Source of the DNA: Acorus gramineus
Lineage: Eukaryota; Streptophyta; Magnoliopsida; Acorales; Acoraceae
Direction of reading: 5' to 3'
Length of the DNA stretch: 64,000 nucleotides
Assembly (NCBI GenBank): GCA_030737835.1
Contig: CM060852.1
Location: forward strand, 21,561,868 to 21,625,867
The translations under genes were made by a program, and so were the position numbers. Below, piece after piece: positions 34,416 through 45,325 of this stretch (its first letter is position 1; each line of letters starts with the position of its first letter). The notes beneath the pieces were generated by a model, which did not search any database, was not told where the DNA came from, and saw only the letters and a program-made list of their open reading frames with translations.

Positions 34416-35010
34416 ATTGTAGGGATAGAGAGCAACTGAGAGGGCAAGGCGAACGAAGAACAAAGTTTAGACAAAGTTTCGTCCTTTCACTAAACAAAGT
34501 TGTAAATTCCATTGGAGGAGTTGGACCTTTTTATTTCAGAGAATCAAATTCGACTCAACACGGTGATCAGCAAACTTCACAGGTCGCTCGCCTCGTCCAA
34601 GAAATGAAAAACTGAACTGCGCTCTGTAGGCAAAGGTACTAGCAACCAAGGGACGGTTGGGGTAGAGCTGGGTTTCATCAAAATCCGGTGGTTAACGTCG
34701 CCACACCAACCCTTCAATTCAAGTTTCGTCTTTTTCCCACTATAGAAGTCAAATGAAGTTGCTTGCCCATGGGTAGTTGGTCCCCGAATAAGACAATTCT
34801 TTTTCTGGTTACGGTTCGCCCTAGATGTTTTAGCAGGATCGGAACTTTCACTGAAAGAAAGAAGACTAAGACCTTCTTTGGCCTAGGTGTGTGTGGAGCT
34901 CCAGTAAGGAAAACAGACTTTCTAACGTAAAAGAAAAACGGAACTACTTGGCTTTCTCGTTCGGGTACTTATCAGCTAGAGTTGGTGGTGGGGTCGCTAT
35001 AGTATTTTAA
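34416..35010. other. Foreign-looking block inside the MULE, candidate mitochondrial insertion
   Basis: Composition changes sharply here to balanced base use without homopolymers, unlike the AT-rich flanks, and no frame continues the MULE protein through it. Phrases such as GGCAAAGGTACTAGCAACCA and GAAAGAAAGAAGACTAAGAC have the style of plant mitochondrial intergenic DNA. No organellar gene was recognised, so the origin is an inference. It lies between the PMD exons and the C-terminal exons. Confidence 0.4.
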
Positions 35011-35050
35011 ATCTTCATTAAAATATTGATGAAGTAATTACATTTATATT

Positions 35051-36355
35051 CTATATCACATGTACTATATAACTCACCATGACCTCAGCGACGTATCCAC
35101 GGGGATGATACCGCATTGGAACTGGACATGGAGGGATAGGTGGGGTGAGATATCTGACTGTCCGCTCCCAATACCACTCCATATACCTCGAAGATGTCAT
35201 AGATTGTGGACAAATATGGATGTGATCAAGTCGCGCATTCCATCGATCGATGTAATCCTTATGCAAAACAACCCAATTGACCTTCTGTTGACCACGTCTG
35301 TTACCTCTATTGATTCGTTCCATGTCAACTGGGATGGTCTGTTCACAACCGAACTGGCGTGCAAGTCTGTTAGGACAATGCATTTCCACAATGTCAAAGC
35401 ATATCAGAGGGACCCTAACCGTCCACAAATTGAAATCGGCCATGCATGTTGGTGGAACCTCCTGATATCTATCCACATAGGGCATCCATAAAATCTGTAG
35501 AAACATAGTTAACATGCTATTATATTATATCCTATCACGATATACAATTATGTTTTATAAATATACAACGACAAACCTATGTCTCATGCTGACAATCCAG
35601 TTGTGCCCTACAATACATTAACACATGCGATGGTGACTCACCGAAATGCTTCTTCACGGCCCATCTGAGATAAAATTAATATTAGTGCTACCATGTATCA
35701 GATGTGAATAGTAATAATTATTGTGGCTATTAAATATCAGTTACCTAGCCCCTAATGGTCTGTCACCAAGCACAAATTCGATACTCGGTAAGCTAGGTCT
35801 ACCAACATGTAGTCTCTCCCATGACCATATCTGTGAGAAGAGGATCAACTTATATGTATATGAACAAATTCAAATAATTTAAGAAGTTAAAGTATGTTAC
35901 CTGCAAGAGAGAAAAAAAACCACCCGTCTCTCTTTGGTTGATGAGACATCCCCTAGACAAGGCTCGATAGAGGTGCGCTAATGCAGCTGATCCCCATGAA
36001 TAACGGCCAACTTCATCAAAATCTCGGAGAAGAAGTAGATAACATGCATAGATCTTATTACCCGTTGCATCAACAAAGATGGTACATCCAAGCGAAAACA
36101 GTAGATACGCACGAGCATAACGCTGTAAGACCTCTTCTCTCTCTTCGTTCTCAGGTATGTGACTGAAAATATCTTTCAACCAAGAAAGTAAAATCCTCCC
36201 TCCTATCAACTTATTGTCTCGGGGAACAAGACCTAAAAGGTCCTCGCACACCACACCCCAGTCGCGCGCATCTGTGATTCCTGTAACTAGTAAGCCATCA
36301 ATGTGTAAGCCTGTAAGTATAGCGACATCCTACAGTGTAATAGTCGTCTCTCAAT
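35051..36355 (-). pseudogene. Plant mobile domain (PMD) exons of the MULE
   Basis: Several exons of the PMD (aminotransferase-like plant mobile domain, as in MAIN/MAIL proteins and Mutator-type transposons) are visible. From 36350: a decayed TITL-DVAILTGLHIDGLLVTG start containing TGA and TAG stops, then VVCEDLLGLVPRDN to ETGGFFSLLQ (about 36262-35900), then IWSWERLHVGRPSLPSIEFV (about 35830-35740), then WAVKKHFGESPSH (about 35665-35590), then VPLICFDIVEMHCPNRLARQ to HPRGYVAEV (about 35490-35080). Exon borders look canonical. The domain is nearly complete but cannot be read from any start because of upstream breaks. Its role in transposons is not established. Confidence 0.8.
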
Positions 36356-37218
36356 TCAAATCAGTGGACGACAATGACGAAAAGCTTCAATTGTTGGACC
36401 AAAAATCCAAAAAACACATTCAAACTAGTAAACTACTCTACCCATGCAATTCTAATTGATGACCTTACCATCAAATCTTACTATTGTCCCTGGGTTAGTC
36501 CTCCTCAAAGCATCAAGGAAAAAAGGAAGATGTGCATATGACTGCTCCCAATTCCCAAAAATCCTCTCCATTGCTTTTCATTTAGCACGATGTGCCTTTG
36601 AGTATGAGATGTTATAGTGATAGTCAGCATGTATCTTATCAATAATCTCGATTGGACTTATTTTCAGATTATAACGGATCGTAGGCATGATCAGTTCAGA
36701 TATGAAATCTAAGGTAAATTGTCTGTGGTTTGCTTTGAGAAGAGGATCGACGCAAGTATGTGGACCTCTGATCGTAGAAATTCTGAACAAGTCTGAATTT
36801 TCTACTTTCTTCGCATGAAGTCTCCACTCACACCTTTCATCTACACACTCCACGGTGTATCGATTTGGGACAGATTTTTAACTCCAAATTGAACATACTT
36901 TTTAATGCTCCAACTATGCAAAACATGTTTCAATGCCTTCTTATTTGCGAATAATTGTCCAACTTCAAGATCAGCAAAAGATGACGAGCCAACTTCATGC
37001 ACTGTATGATGAATATTCTCAGCAACGGCATATGTCATTAACTCTGATGTGTCATACATGTGTGGAATGTGAAATTGGGGGATTGGAATCGCATCCAAAC
37101 TACGCTCCCTCTCAGTGTCAGATCCACTGACTTCCTCCTCCTGTTCATCCGTTTCATCCACACCTTCCACTTCATCATCCGTATCAGATCCACTGACCAA
37201 ATGATCTTCCTCCTCCCC

Positions 37219-37590
37219 TGTAAAGTCCCAGGCTTACACAGCAAGAAATTATCCACTTTGCCCCTAAATTAGATCACGGCTTTAAAACGCGTTTTGGTGT
37301 ATAAGAGCCATGCTCACATATAAGCACAGACTATCTCCTTCCATTAGACGATGTGGGACTAAATACCAAACCCTCATCCTCATCCAATCCATTGGCCTCT
37401 TGGGACTGTTGGGCCTCCCTCTCAACGGGCCGAGCGTCACAATCACCCCCCCTAATGGGCCACACGTCCTCGTGTGAGGCTGCATCCACCATCGTGAAAT
37501 GGAGAGGCTCTGATACCAATTATGACGTCCCAAGCTTACACAGTAAGAAATTATTCGCTTTTCCCCTAAATGGGCTCACGGGTTTAAAAC
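37219..37590 (-). mobile_element. TRIM element 1, one LTR truncated
   Basis: A full 223-bp LTR (37219-37441) starts TGTAAAGTCCCAGGCTTACA and ends GCGTCACA. An 79-bp interior follows, with a polypurine tract (ATCACCCCCCCTAA on this strand) and a primer site GGCTCTGATACCAAT, the complement of the initiator-Met tRNA site. Then comes a truncated LTR (37521-37590) ending GGGTTTAAAAC. It is joined through AAAAT to TRIM 2 in the opposite orientation. Confidence 0.9.
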
Positions 37591-37595
37591 AAAAT

Positions 37596-38125
37596 TGTGA
37601 TGCCCGGCCCGTTGAGGGGGAGGCCCAACAGTCTTAAGAGGCCCATGGGTTGGATGAGATTAAGGGTTTGGTATTTAGTCCCGTATCGTCTAATGGGAGG
37701 AGATGGTCTGTGCTTATATGTGAGCATAGCTCTTGCACACCAAGACGCATTTTAAAGCCATGAGCCCATTTAGGGGCAAAGCGAACAATTTCTTGCTGTG
37801 TAAGCCTGGACTGTTACAATTGGTATTAGAGCCTATCCATTACGCGATGGTGGGTGTGGGTGGCGCCACACGAGGACGTGTGGCCTATTAGGGGGGTGAT
37901 TGTGACGCCCGGCCCGTTGAGGGGGAGGCCCAACAGTCCCAAGAGACCCATGGATTGGATGAGTGTGAGGGTTTGGTATTTAGTCCCACATCGTCTAATG
38001 GGAGGAGATAGTATGTGCTTATATGTGAGCATAGCTCTCTTACACACCAAGACGTGTTTTAAACCCGTAAGCCCATTTAGGGGCAAAGCGAACAATTTCT
38101 TGCTGTGTAAGCCTGGGACGTTACA
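37596..38125 (+). mobile_element. TRIM element 2, complete
   Basis: LTRs of 223 and 225 bp lie at 37596-37818 and 37901-38125 (TGTGATGCCCGGCC... to ...GTTACA). Between them are the primer site ATTGGTATTAGAGCC, an 82-bp interior and the polypurine tract AGGGGGGTGAT. There is no coding sequence, which defines a terminal-repeat retrotransposon in miniature. Together with TRIM 1 it is flanked by TCCCC on both outer sides (37214-37218 and 38126-38130). Confidence 0.92.
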
Positions 38126-39169
38126 TCCCCTTCATCTGTTTCATCCACTCCTTCCACTTCATCATCCGCACATTGTTCGTCAACATTGAAGGTATCTTCA
38201 TCATTCATGTCATGCATTGGAGACCTATATGTAATAAACAATTGTATAACATAGATTATTGTACTAAATGAAATAAATGAATCATGTGCATTATAAATTA
38301 ATATTATACGTACATATATCCAATTCTTTGCGCCTCAAAGTTCATCATTGGTTCTGCTTCAAAAATACCCATTCCAGAGTTTGGTACGTATGAAGATGAA
38401 GGTTCATACGGGTCATGGACTTTGCATGGTTCTCTGTCGTCTGCATTATTGTAAGGAAGTTCATCGTCTGTCCTTTCTTGATCTCATTTTTCTCTAACCA
38501 TAACTCAATCCCATGTACACGCTTCGGATATAATTTTATCATGACTTTGATAGCCATATTATCTTCAACAGGGAGAACCTCGCTCATTCTATGACGGGTG
38601 GGATGCATTACATTCATTGATAATATATAACGACTTGGATCCGTTCCCGTCAGTCCATACATCATTCGAAGCAAATCAATGTATGAAATTTTTTTATTTA
38701 CGATGGTGGATTTTTTAGATCCCCCTTCGTATCTTGAATGATCCTCGTCTTTATATATTCTTCCATTAAATGAATATATTAGCGGTACCTCATATATTTT
38801 TTTCCATTTGTAGTAATACATTACAACATTGTAGAATTTATATGGATTTGTCATAACTACAATAATAAAACACAAATGAAAATTTCATATAATATGTCGT
38901 TATACAGTTCTTATATGGTTACAAAAATTTATATGGATTTCTCATAACTACAATAGTAAAACACAAATGAAAGCTTTATGCACAAAATTCAAGTTCCACA
39001 CATCGATGTAGTAATAATTTTCTTTTTTACAAAAAAAATATGAATAACAAACACATTTCAGAAATACTTTGATCAACCGAAGTTTAATTGAATATTTTGA
39101 GAAAGATCCACGAGTGAGGGGCGTTCGAAATTTAAAAAAAAAGAAAGAGAGAGAGAGGGCCTCAGGGGA

Positions 39170-39300
39170 TTTATCACGTCTCCACGGGAGATGTGATCCA
39201 TTATCACGTCTCCACTGAAGACGTGTTAGCCGATCACGTCTCCAGTGGAGACGTGTTAGAGGATCACGTGACGTGATCCATCAACACATCTCCCACTGCG
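39170..39300. repeat. Subterminal repeat cluster of the MULE, right
   Basis: TATCACGTCTCCAC, GATCACGTCTCCAGTGGAGA and related words occur at least five times, including the near-palindrome CACGTCTCCAGTGGAGACGTG. They mirror the cluster at 33340-33520. Confidence 0.75.
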
Positions 39301-39485
39301 GGAGACGGGTATCCGCACAGGCACGAACGGGTGCCTGGAAACTTTTTTGAGAATATTTTCGCCAGTTCAGCATACTTTTGACGCATTGACCGGTCAAAAA
39401 TGTTCCTAGGGTCAATTTTTCTAATACTTTGGTTCGGGGTCAGTTTTGAATTTTTTTTTAGCAGAGTTATTTTAAAAAATTTCCC

Positions 39486-40900
39486 TAATTTTTTTAGTGC
39501 TTTCTGCTATCACTTTTATAGGTCTCATATTTTAATTATTTGATGAATTTTTTTATAAAAAATAAAGTATATACCAAAATCAATTAAATATAAATATATA
39601 TTTTTAAGTTTTTTTTATAGTAGAATATATATATTAAATATTAATATAATATAATCTATATTCATGTATGACGTTAGATGTTATACCGCATATTCAAGAA
39701 TGAATATAGAAGTGTCTAATTATGAACAATACCTTTTTTTTTTTTTTAATGAAGGACTAATCTGGATCCTATATTGGTAGACGGCCCAAAAAACCTGTTC
39801 ACTGAGAGTCAAATACAAAATAGTTTCTTTGGCTATGATAAAAAAAAATATTATGTGGGTATGTATGTAGTTTTTTTTTATTGAATGTTTACAATTTTAT
39901 TTTAAAGAAAAAATTTAGAACCAAATTTTTAAACTAATTAGATGATCTAATTAACTGATTTAGGATAATATTAAAAATAATTACGCGAATCGAGTTTTAA
40001 TTAAATCAGTAAGCATCTTCCTTTTGTGTAGAAGAAGTCAAGATTTTAAATCCTATTAGCGCCATTTTTAAAAAATATATACAAAAAATAATAGCACCCG
40101 TATGAAAAAAGTGGTAGAATGAAGTGTCTTTATAGTTTATGTAAACTCCAAAATCAAACTCGTCACAAAATAGGTCATGGATGGGAACTCTTTAATTTCC
40201 TTTATGTATATGTACAAAAAGGACCCACGTTTTGTTTTTTTTGACCCACTTTTGGAGCTTGTTTAGAATATGCTTAGCTCATCTACTATCAAGTTTTTGG
40301 TGAAAGCTCATCTGCTATCAAGTTGGACCAAGAAGACCACCAATTAATTGAAACATGAAATGTAATTAATGAAAATAAATATAAGTTAAAATCTACCTAA
40401 ATAGATGTTTATCAAAATTAAATGATATTGAATAAATGATGGGAATGATCGACTGCCCATCGAAGTGTAGCAACCATTTCTTGATAAGTGTTATACCAAT
40501 ATGTGAGAACCACAAATGATGAGATTGCAAATTCAAACACACACACATACACATATTGAATAATTTTTTTCAAAAAATACAAGGGAACAAAAAGTTAAAA
40601 ATAAGAAACACAGCCTAAAACAGAAGTCACCAAATACATTATACAAAAACTCAAAAACCCGTTTCCAGATACAATCCAACGTGCAGTCTTATACATATAT
40701 CTCCTACGACAATAATTATCAGTACACATGTTTTTTTCTCTTTTTCTCTAAACGGGTCATCAGAGCAGTACATACTTTAATTTTCCGTTACACAAAATAT
40801 TCATATAACTGATATATAACTGAGTATATACAAAATTTCTGATGATTGCATGAAACTGACTCTAACATTTCATAAAAAGAAAAAAAAGAAAAAAAACATA
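39486..40900. other. Gene-free AT-rich stretch downstream of the ERF gene
   Basis: No gene was recognised. The part nearest the ERF stop codon probably holds its 3' untranslated region and polyadenylation signals, but no single site can be singled out. Nothing else is visible. Confidence 0.5.
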
Positions 40901-41542
40901 CTATTGCATGGACTCAGACACCCTAAGCATTCTCTCCAAGCACTCAGCCCCCAAGTCCTCAAACTCCACCACCCCACCACCACCACCCTCCACCACCTCC
41001 TCCTCCTCCCTCTTCACCCCCCTTGACCCCCCTCCACCACCACCTCCTCCGCCGCCGATGACCACATCAGGAGGGAAATTCAACAGAGCCTTGGCCCCAC
41101 GCATCCTGAACGCCGCCCTATCATAAGCCAGCGCCGCCGCCTCCGCCGACTCGAACGTCCCCAACCAAAGCCTCGCCCCGTTCCGCGCCGAGTCCCGTAT
41201 CTCCGCCGCGTACTTCCCCCACGGCCGCCTCCTCACCCCTCTATAGTGCCTCTGCTTCTGCTCCTTCCCTACATGGCCCGTCGGGCCCATGTCGGGCCGG
41301 TCCGGTGCAGACGTTCGTGCCGGCCCAAAAAGGTTCTGTTGAAAAATGGTATCTGCGGGATTTAATCCCCTGACATCCTTTACAGATAAAGGAATGCTGG
41401 CCGATTTTTCCAAAACTCGATTGGTCGATCTGAAAAGGTTGTGGTGGTGGTTGATTCGCATGGCCTCGTTGAGGACCTCGTAGAGCACCATGTCCTGCGA
41501 GTCGTTCTCGTTGAGTGGGAGCTCTGTTTTTGGGGCTTCCAT
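40901..41542 (-). CDS. AP2/ERF transcription factor, ERF group IX type
   Basis: A nuclear DNA-binding regulator that recognises GCC-box-type promoters in stress and hormone responses. Single exon, 213 residues, complete. The AP2/ERF domain spans about residues 99-157: [19 protein letters not shown], then [16 protein letters not shown], then [11 protein letters not shown]. The Ala of AAEIRD and the Asp of ALAYD are ERF-type, not DREB-type, and the [12 protein letters not shown] finish is typical of group IX. A Gly-rich run and an acidic stretch (REEEEVVE) follow, then [20 protein letters not shown] at the C-terminus, a possible activation segment. No EAR repression motif was seen. Third codon positions are very GC-rich. 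The gene stands alone and is intact; the exact orthologue is not determined. Confidence 0.92.
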   Translation of the reverse strand: MEAPKTELPLNENDSQDMVLYEVLNEAMRINHHHNLFRSTNRVLEKSASIPLSVKDVRGLNPADTIFQQNLFGPARTSAPDRPDMGPTGHVGKEQKQRHYRGVRRRPWGKYAAEIRDSARNGARLWLGTFESAEAAALAYDRAAFRMRGAKALLNFPPDVVIGGGGGGGGGGSRGVKREEEEVVEGGGGGVVEFEDLGAECLERMLRVSESMQ

Positions 41543-44000
41543 TTATTGATTTTTTTGTATGGAAAAGCTTTTCTTCTTCTCTTTTTTTAGGTGTGAATGG
41601 TTTGATATTTATGTTGGGGGATGATGTTTTGATTTGAGGAAGGTGTGAGGAAGGTATGGTTATTTTGGTTCTTGGGGAGGGTGGGGTTTCATGTTTGCCA
41701 TGGTTTGTCTGGGTGAATTACGGAAATGCCAATGGTATTTTTCTTTGACATGTCATGCACGTCATTGACGCTCGTCCAGATGTCCAGTTGAGAGGGAGGG
41801 AAGGGAACATTGATTGGGACGTCGCGTCGGTTAGTTTTGATATTTTTTTTTTTAAAAGGGAACATCCAAATAAACCCCCTTTAAACCGTTTGAAGAAGTC
41901 CATGTAAACCCTCGACCTTTTTTAAAATCAGCATAACCTTTTGAAAACACCAAAATAAATTTAAGTTATTTTTTAAGTTAAATTTTTATTGACATATTAT
42001 GATTATTATGCGATTATTCTATATAGATAATCATAGTTGAAACCATAGTATACCCAAAGTCCTCTACAACATGTTAAAAATGTAAAAAAATTTCTGACGG
42101 ATAAAATTTATAATATATCTAGAATGATAAAATCTTCATGTGTAGAAGGTTCTTTTTTTTTGCATTAATTTTAATAAATTGTAGGAGAGTTTTAGAATAC
42201 TGTGTTTTCAATTAAGGTTAAAAAAATAGAATATTCACATAATATTTTTTATCTGTCAATGGAAGTTTAATTCAGGGGTTATTCAAATTTACATAGGAAT
42301 TTTGAGAGAGTTATATAAATATTTTATACCATGATATATGAGAATGAACTAATATTAACATTCTAGAGCTCCCTCATAATCATATTAATTTACCTAATTT
42401 ATATTTCAATAGTAAAAAATCGATGAGATGTATATTTTTTATAATAAAGTAAAGTTTATGTTTGATAACATAACAGAGAGACTATATGAAGGAAACAATG
42501 GTGAATAAATCTAAAATTCTGTTTGTTTGTAAGAGAAAAAAAAAAATTATACCATAATATATGAAAATAAACTCCTATTGATATTCTTGGACTCCCGTTG
42601 CTGTGTTATTTCGTCTTATTTATATTTTTAACAGTACAAGGGACTAATTCATAATTTGTAAAATAAAACCTCCAGCGAGATAAAATGGAATAATGGATAA
42701 TTCAAAGATTTTTGTTTGTTGGGGACAAACTTTGTAAACGGCCTCTTCGAGAAATCCACGTCATCTCGTCCGTTGATGGGAAACATCAAACGAGGGGTGC
42801 TCTTGTAAATGTTTCATTAATCCAGGGGCGAATGAATATCAGAACCGACGGCCACAGTTTGTTTATTGGTTTGTGACGTGTCATGGTGACGTCACGGATG
42901 AAATCGTCGAATGGATGACCCGGATCCGATTGTTGGTGGGCCAAGGCGTCTTTGTCTAATTTGGTCTGAGTCTTCGTTGGGGCCCACCAACAAGTTCGTT
43001 TTTTTATTTATTCCAAGTTTAAATTGTTGGGTTTCTTGTGTACTTGATCATTTTAGTCTTACCTACTTATTAGTGTGTTCTCACTTTTCAATGTTTTTCT
43101 TTGATTTTTTTTTTTTTCAAAATTATTGAATGCTTGTGCCAAGAGAAGACTGAACACTCATGTTATATTTTAGGAAAATGATGTCCCCCTGTAGGCAGTT
43201 ATAGAATAGACTTTGTAAGTATGTTTTGTATAAAAGTTGTTTAATATAACTCCATTCTAACAAAACTCTTTTTTTTTTTTTTTTTTAGAAAAATATACTT
43301 TTCATATTAAAAGTTAAAACAAACTTTTAAAATAAGCATGTTTTTATATAATCATTTAAAAACACATTTGGTTTTTTAATTTCTAAAAAAATAAAAAAGA
43401 CGTGTTGAGATCTGCGGTGGGGTGAATTTTGTTGTGGGAGCCGCAGAAATGATACCACAGATCTAAATGGCTTTACCGTTTGCGTGGTGACACTACATAT
43501 TTTTTTGTGCACATGTCATTTTTGTTCGCGTTTGAAAAACTTAAAAAATAGCATTTTTCTATCACGGTGTTATCATCTTTTATGAAAAACAGGCATACAT
43601 ATCGTGGTTCCAAATAGAATTTAAATATCATGAAAACAAGATTTATATGGATTTAAAAGAAAAAGGAAAAAAAAATGGTTATAGGGGTTAGGGGATCAAA
43701 GACTAGAGAAACCCTAATATGTTCTGGATGAAGATGAGTAGAGACAAAAATGACTGTTTTTTTTTTTAATATTTATTTATTTATTATTAATCATACCACT
43801 GATACCAGTGTGTGTTTGGTGTTCAAGGGAGACCAAGGGGTGGTCAAAAATGAGATGCTTTGGTTTGGTTTGGTGGCTTTATATGAAGGATCCACGAAAG
43901 AGAGGATGGGGGGGCGTGCGGAATCTATGAAATGGAAGTCTCAGATTTTTTTGGATTCTCTCAATCTGTGGATTTTATTGACACTGTTCCACCGTAGACC
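41543..44000. other. Gene-free stretch, ERF upstream region and AT-rich DNA
   Basis: The first few hundred bases form the ERF promoter and 5' leader (minus strand), including a CTTTTCTTCTTCTCTTTTTT pyrimidine-rich tract. The rest is AT-rich without recognised genes. The frame at 43750-44016 has no homology and runs into the tandem array. Confidence 0.5.
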
Positions 44001-44228
44001 AAGGGGCCTTGGATAGGGATACACTGACTTGTATGTTTTGTGAAAATTTTTTCATATAAATACGTTGCTGTCAATGTCGTATGTTTTGTGAAAATTTTTC
44101 ATATCAGTACGTGTTAATGGAATTTTTTTCATTAGTATTGTTTAGATGGGTGACACGCATCAAAGTGTTTTAAAAATATTTTTATAAATGAATTTTTAAT
44201 TAATAAAATATTTATAACTATTTGATAG

Positions 44229-44362
44229 TGTTAGATTATATGTGTTATCTTATAATGTGTGTAGTGTATTACACGTGTAACTCCTAGATATTTGTATATA
44301 TAAAGGGACTAACCCCTAAGTGGAATATAAGGATTTCATTATTTTATTCTCTGTTTGTAACA
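44229..44362 (+). repeat. Copia 5' LTR
   Basis: It starts TGTTAGATTATATGTG and ends CTGTTTGTAACA. TATATATAAAG near 44297 is the probable TATA box for element transcription. Base for base it appears equal to the 3' LTR. Confidence 0.93.
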
Positions 44363-45325
44363 TGGTATCAGAGCTAGAAATTAAAAAACCCTAGTTTTTT
44401 AATTTTTTTTGGAATCCTTCACCCTTTGCCGTCGCTGTTGTCGTCGTGCCTTTGCCGTCGTCGCCGTCGCCGTCGTGCCCTTGCCGTCGCCGTCGTGCCC
44501 TTGCCGTCGCTGTTGCCGTCGTGCCCTTGCCGTCGCCGTCGTGCCCTTGCCGTCGCCGTCGTCGTCGTGCCCTTGCCGTCGCCGTCGTGCCCTTGTCATC
44601 GCCGTCGCCGTCGCCGTCGTGCCGCTGCCGTCACCGCCCCTGCCGCTGCCGGCGCCCCCCTGCCGCTGCCGTCGTCGCCCCTGCCGCTGCCGGCGCCGCC
44701 CTGCCGCGCCCAGCCCTGCCCTGCCCGGTGCCCAGCCCAGCCGCGCGCGCCCTGCTGCGCCCTGCCCGGAAAGCCCGGATCGCCCAGCCCGGATCGCCCA
44801 GATCGCCCAGATCGCCCTGCCCGGATCGCCCGGATCTGCCCGGATCGCCCTACCCGGATCGCCCGCGCGCTGATTCTGCCCCGATTTCCCGGGATCTACT
44901 GGTGCCAGTCTGTCCCGAGCTGTCCGGATCATCTCGCGCGTCCGACCCGGATCCGACCCGAGCGCTCCCAGCATCCGACCCGGGCGCTCCGAGCATCCGA
45001 CCCGGATCCACGAACCCGGCCCAGCATCCGACCCGGATCCGGGAACCCGGCCCGGGCCGTCCCGAATACGCCGCCTCCGGCTGCCCTCCGCCGCCTCCGG
45101 CTCCTCCGGTTACCTCCGGTCGCCGTCGTGCTCCTCCGGCCGCCCTCTGCCGCCTCCGGCCGCCCTCCGCCGCCTCCGGCGCCGCTTGAGACTTCAAAAT
45201 CACTAAATCGGTCATAACTTCCTCTCCGGAAGTCCGATTAAGGTGATCCAGGAGTCCATTTTGCTCGATTTTTCGTGCTCTACGTCCTCGTCTGCTTCTG
45301 ATCCTCATCCGAGTGGTTCTGCACA
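44363..45325 (+). other. GC-rich repetitive leader of the Copia element
   Basis: About 960 bases of untranslated leader. The first part (44430-44700) iterates GCCGTCGCCGTCGTGCCCTT and shorter GCCGTC words. The second (44770-45060) iterates CCCGGATCGCC and CATCCGACCCGGATC. The third (45070-45185) iterates CCGCCTCCGGC. All three frames are open on both strands because the repeats lack stops, giving spurious Arg/Pro/Ala-rich frames. No start context or domain supports translation. Confidence 0.8.

Larger units (their letters stand above)
36356..38875 (-). pseudogene. MuDR-type transposase N-terminal half, broken and interrupted
   Basis: The minus-strand coding pieces are: 38875-38345 (IYSFNGRIYKDEDHSRYEGG and following, N-terminal segment); an acidic linker with DDEVEGVDETDE on both sides of the TRIM insertion (38220-38126 and 37215-37100); then the MuDR DNA-binding domain with LEVGQLFANKKALKHVL, CEWRLHAKKV and HTC (about 37010-36580), broken by a frameshift near 36850 and a TGA after AHRAK at about 36577. 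It continues MERIFGNWEQSYAHLP to FDGKV, then VFWIFGPTIEAFRHCRPLI near 36380-36360, the very start of the catalytic domain, just before the first catalytic Asp of the family. There the sequence switches to the PMD. No DDE core remains. Confidence 0.85.
33233..39485 (-). mobile_element. Mutator-like element (MULE), about 6.25 kb, chimeric and interrupted
   Basis: Terminal inverted repeats lie at 33233-33318 and 39392-39485, sharing GGTTCGGGG and TTTTTCTAATACTTTGG. Both ends are flanked by TAATTTTTT (33224-33232 and 39486-39494), a 9-bp duplication as expected for Mutator, although this T-rich word has limited weight. Minus-strand coding order: N-terminal segment, acidic linker, MuDR-type DNA-binding domain, stub of the transposase catalytic domain, plant mobile domain, Pro/Ser/Lys tail. 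A TRIM pair (37219-38125) and a foreign block (about 34416-35010) interrupt it. Frameshifts and stops show it cannot move on its own. Confidence 0.85.

Noticed and set aside
34134-34463. The Met-rich start of the frame at 34463 as a true protein start
   Set aside because: Its first 16 or so residues come from the foreign block, and only the part from about 34415 matches transposon-protein style.
43750-44016. An 88-codon frame near the tandem array
   Set aside because: It has no recognisable domain, starts in a poly-T tract and runs into the repeat array.
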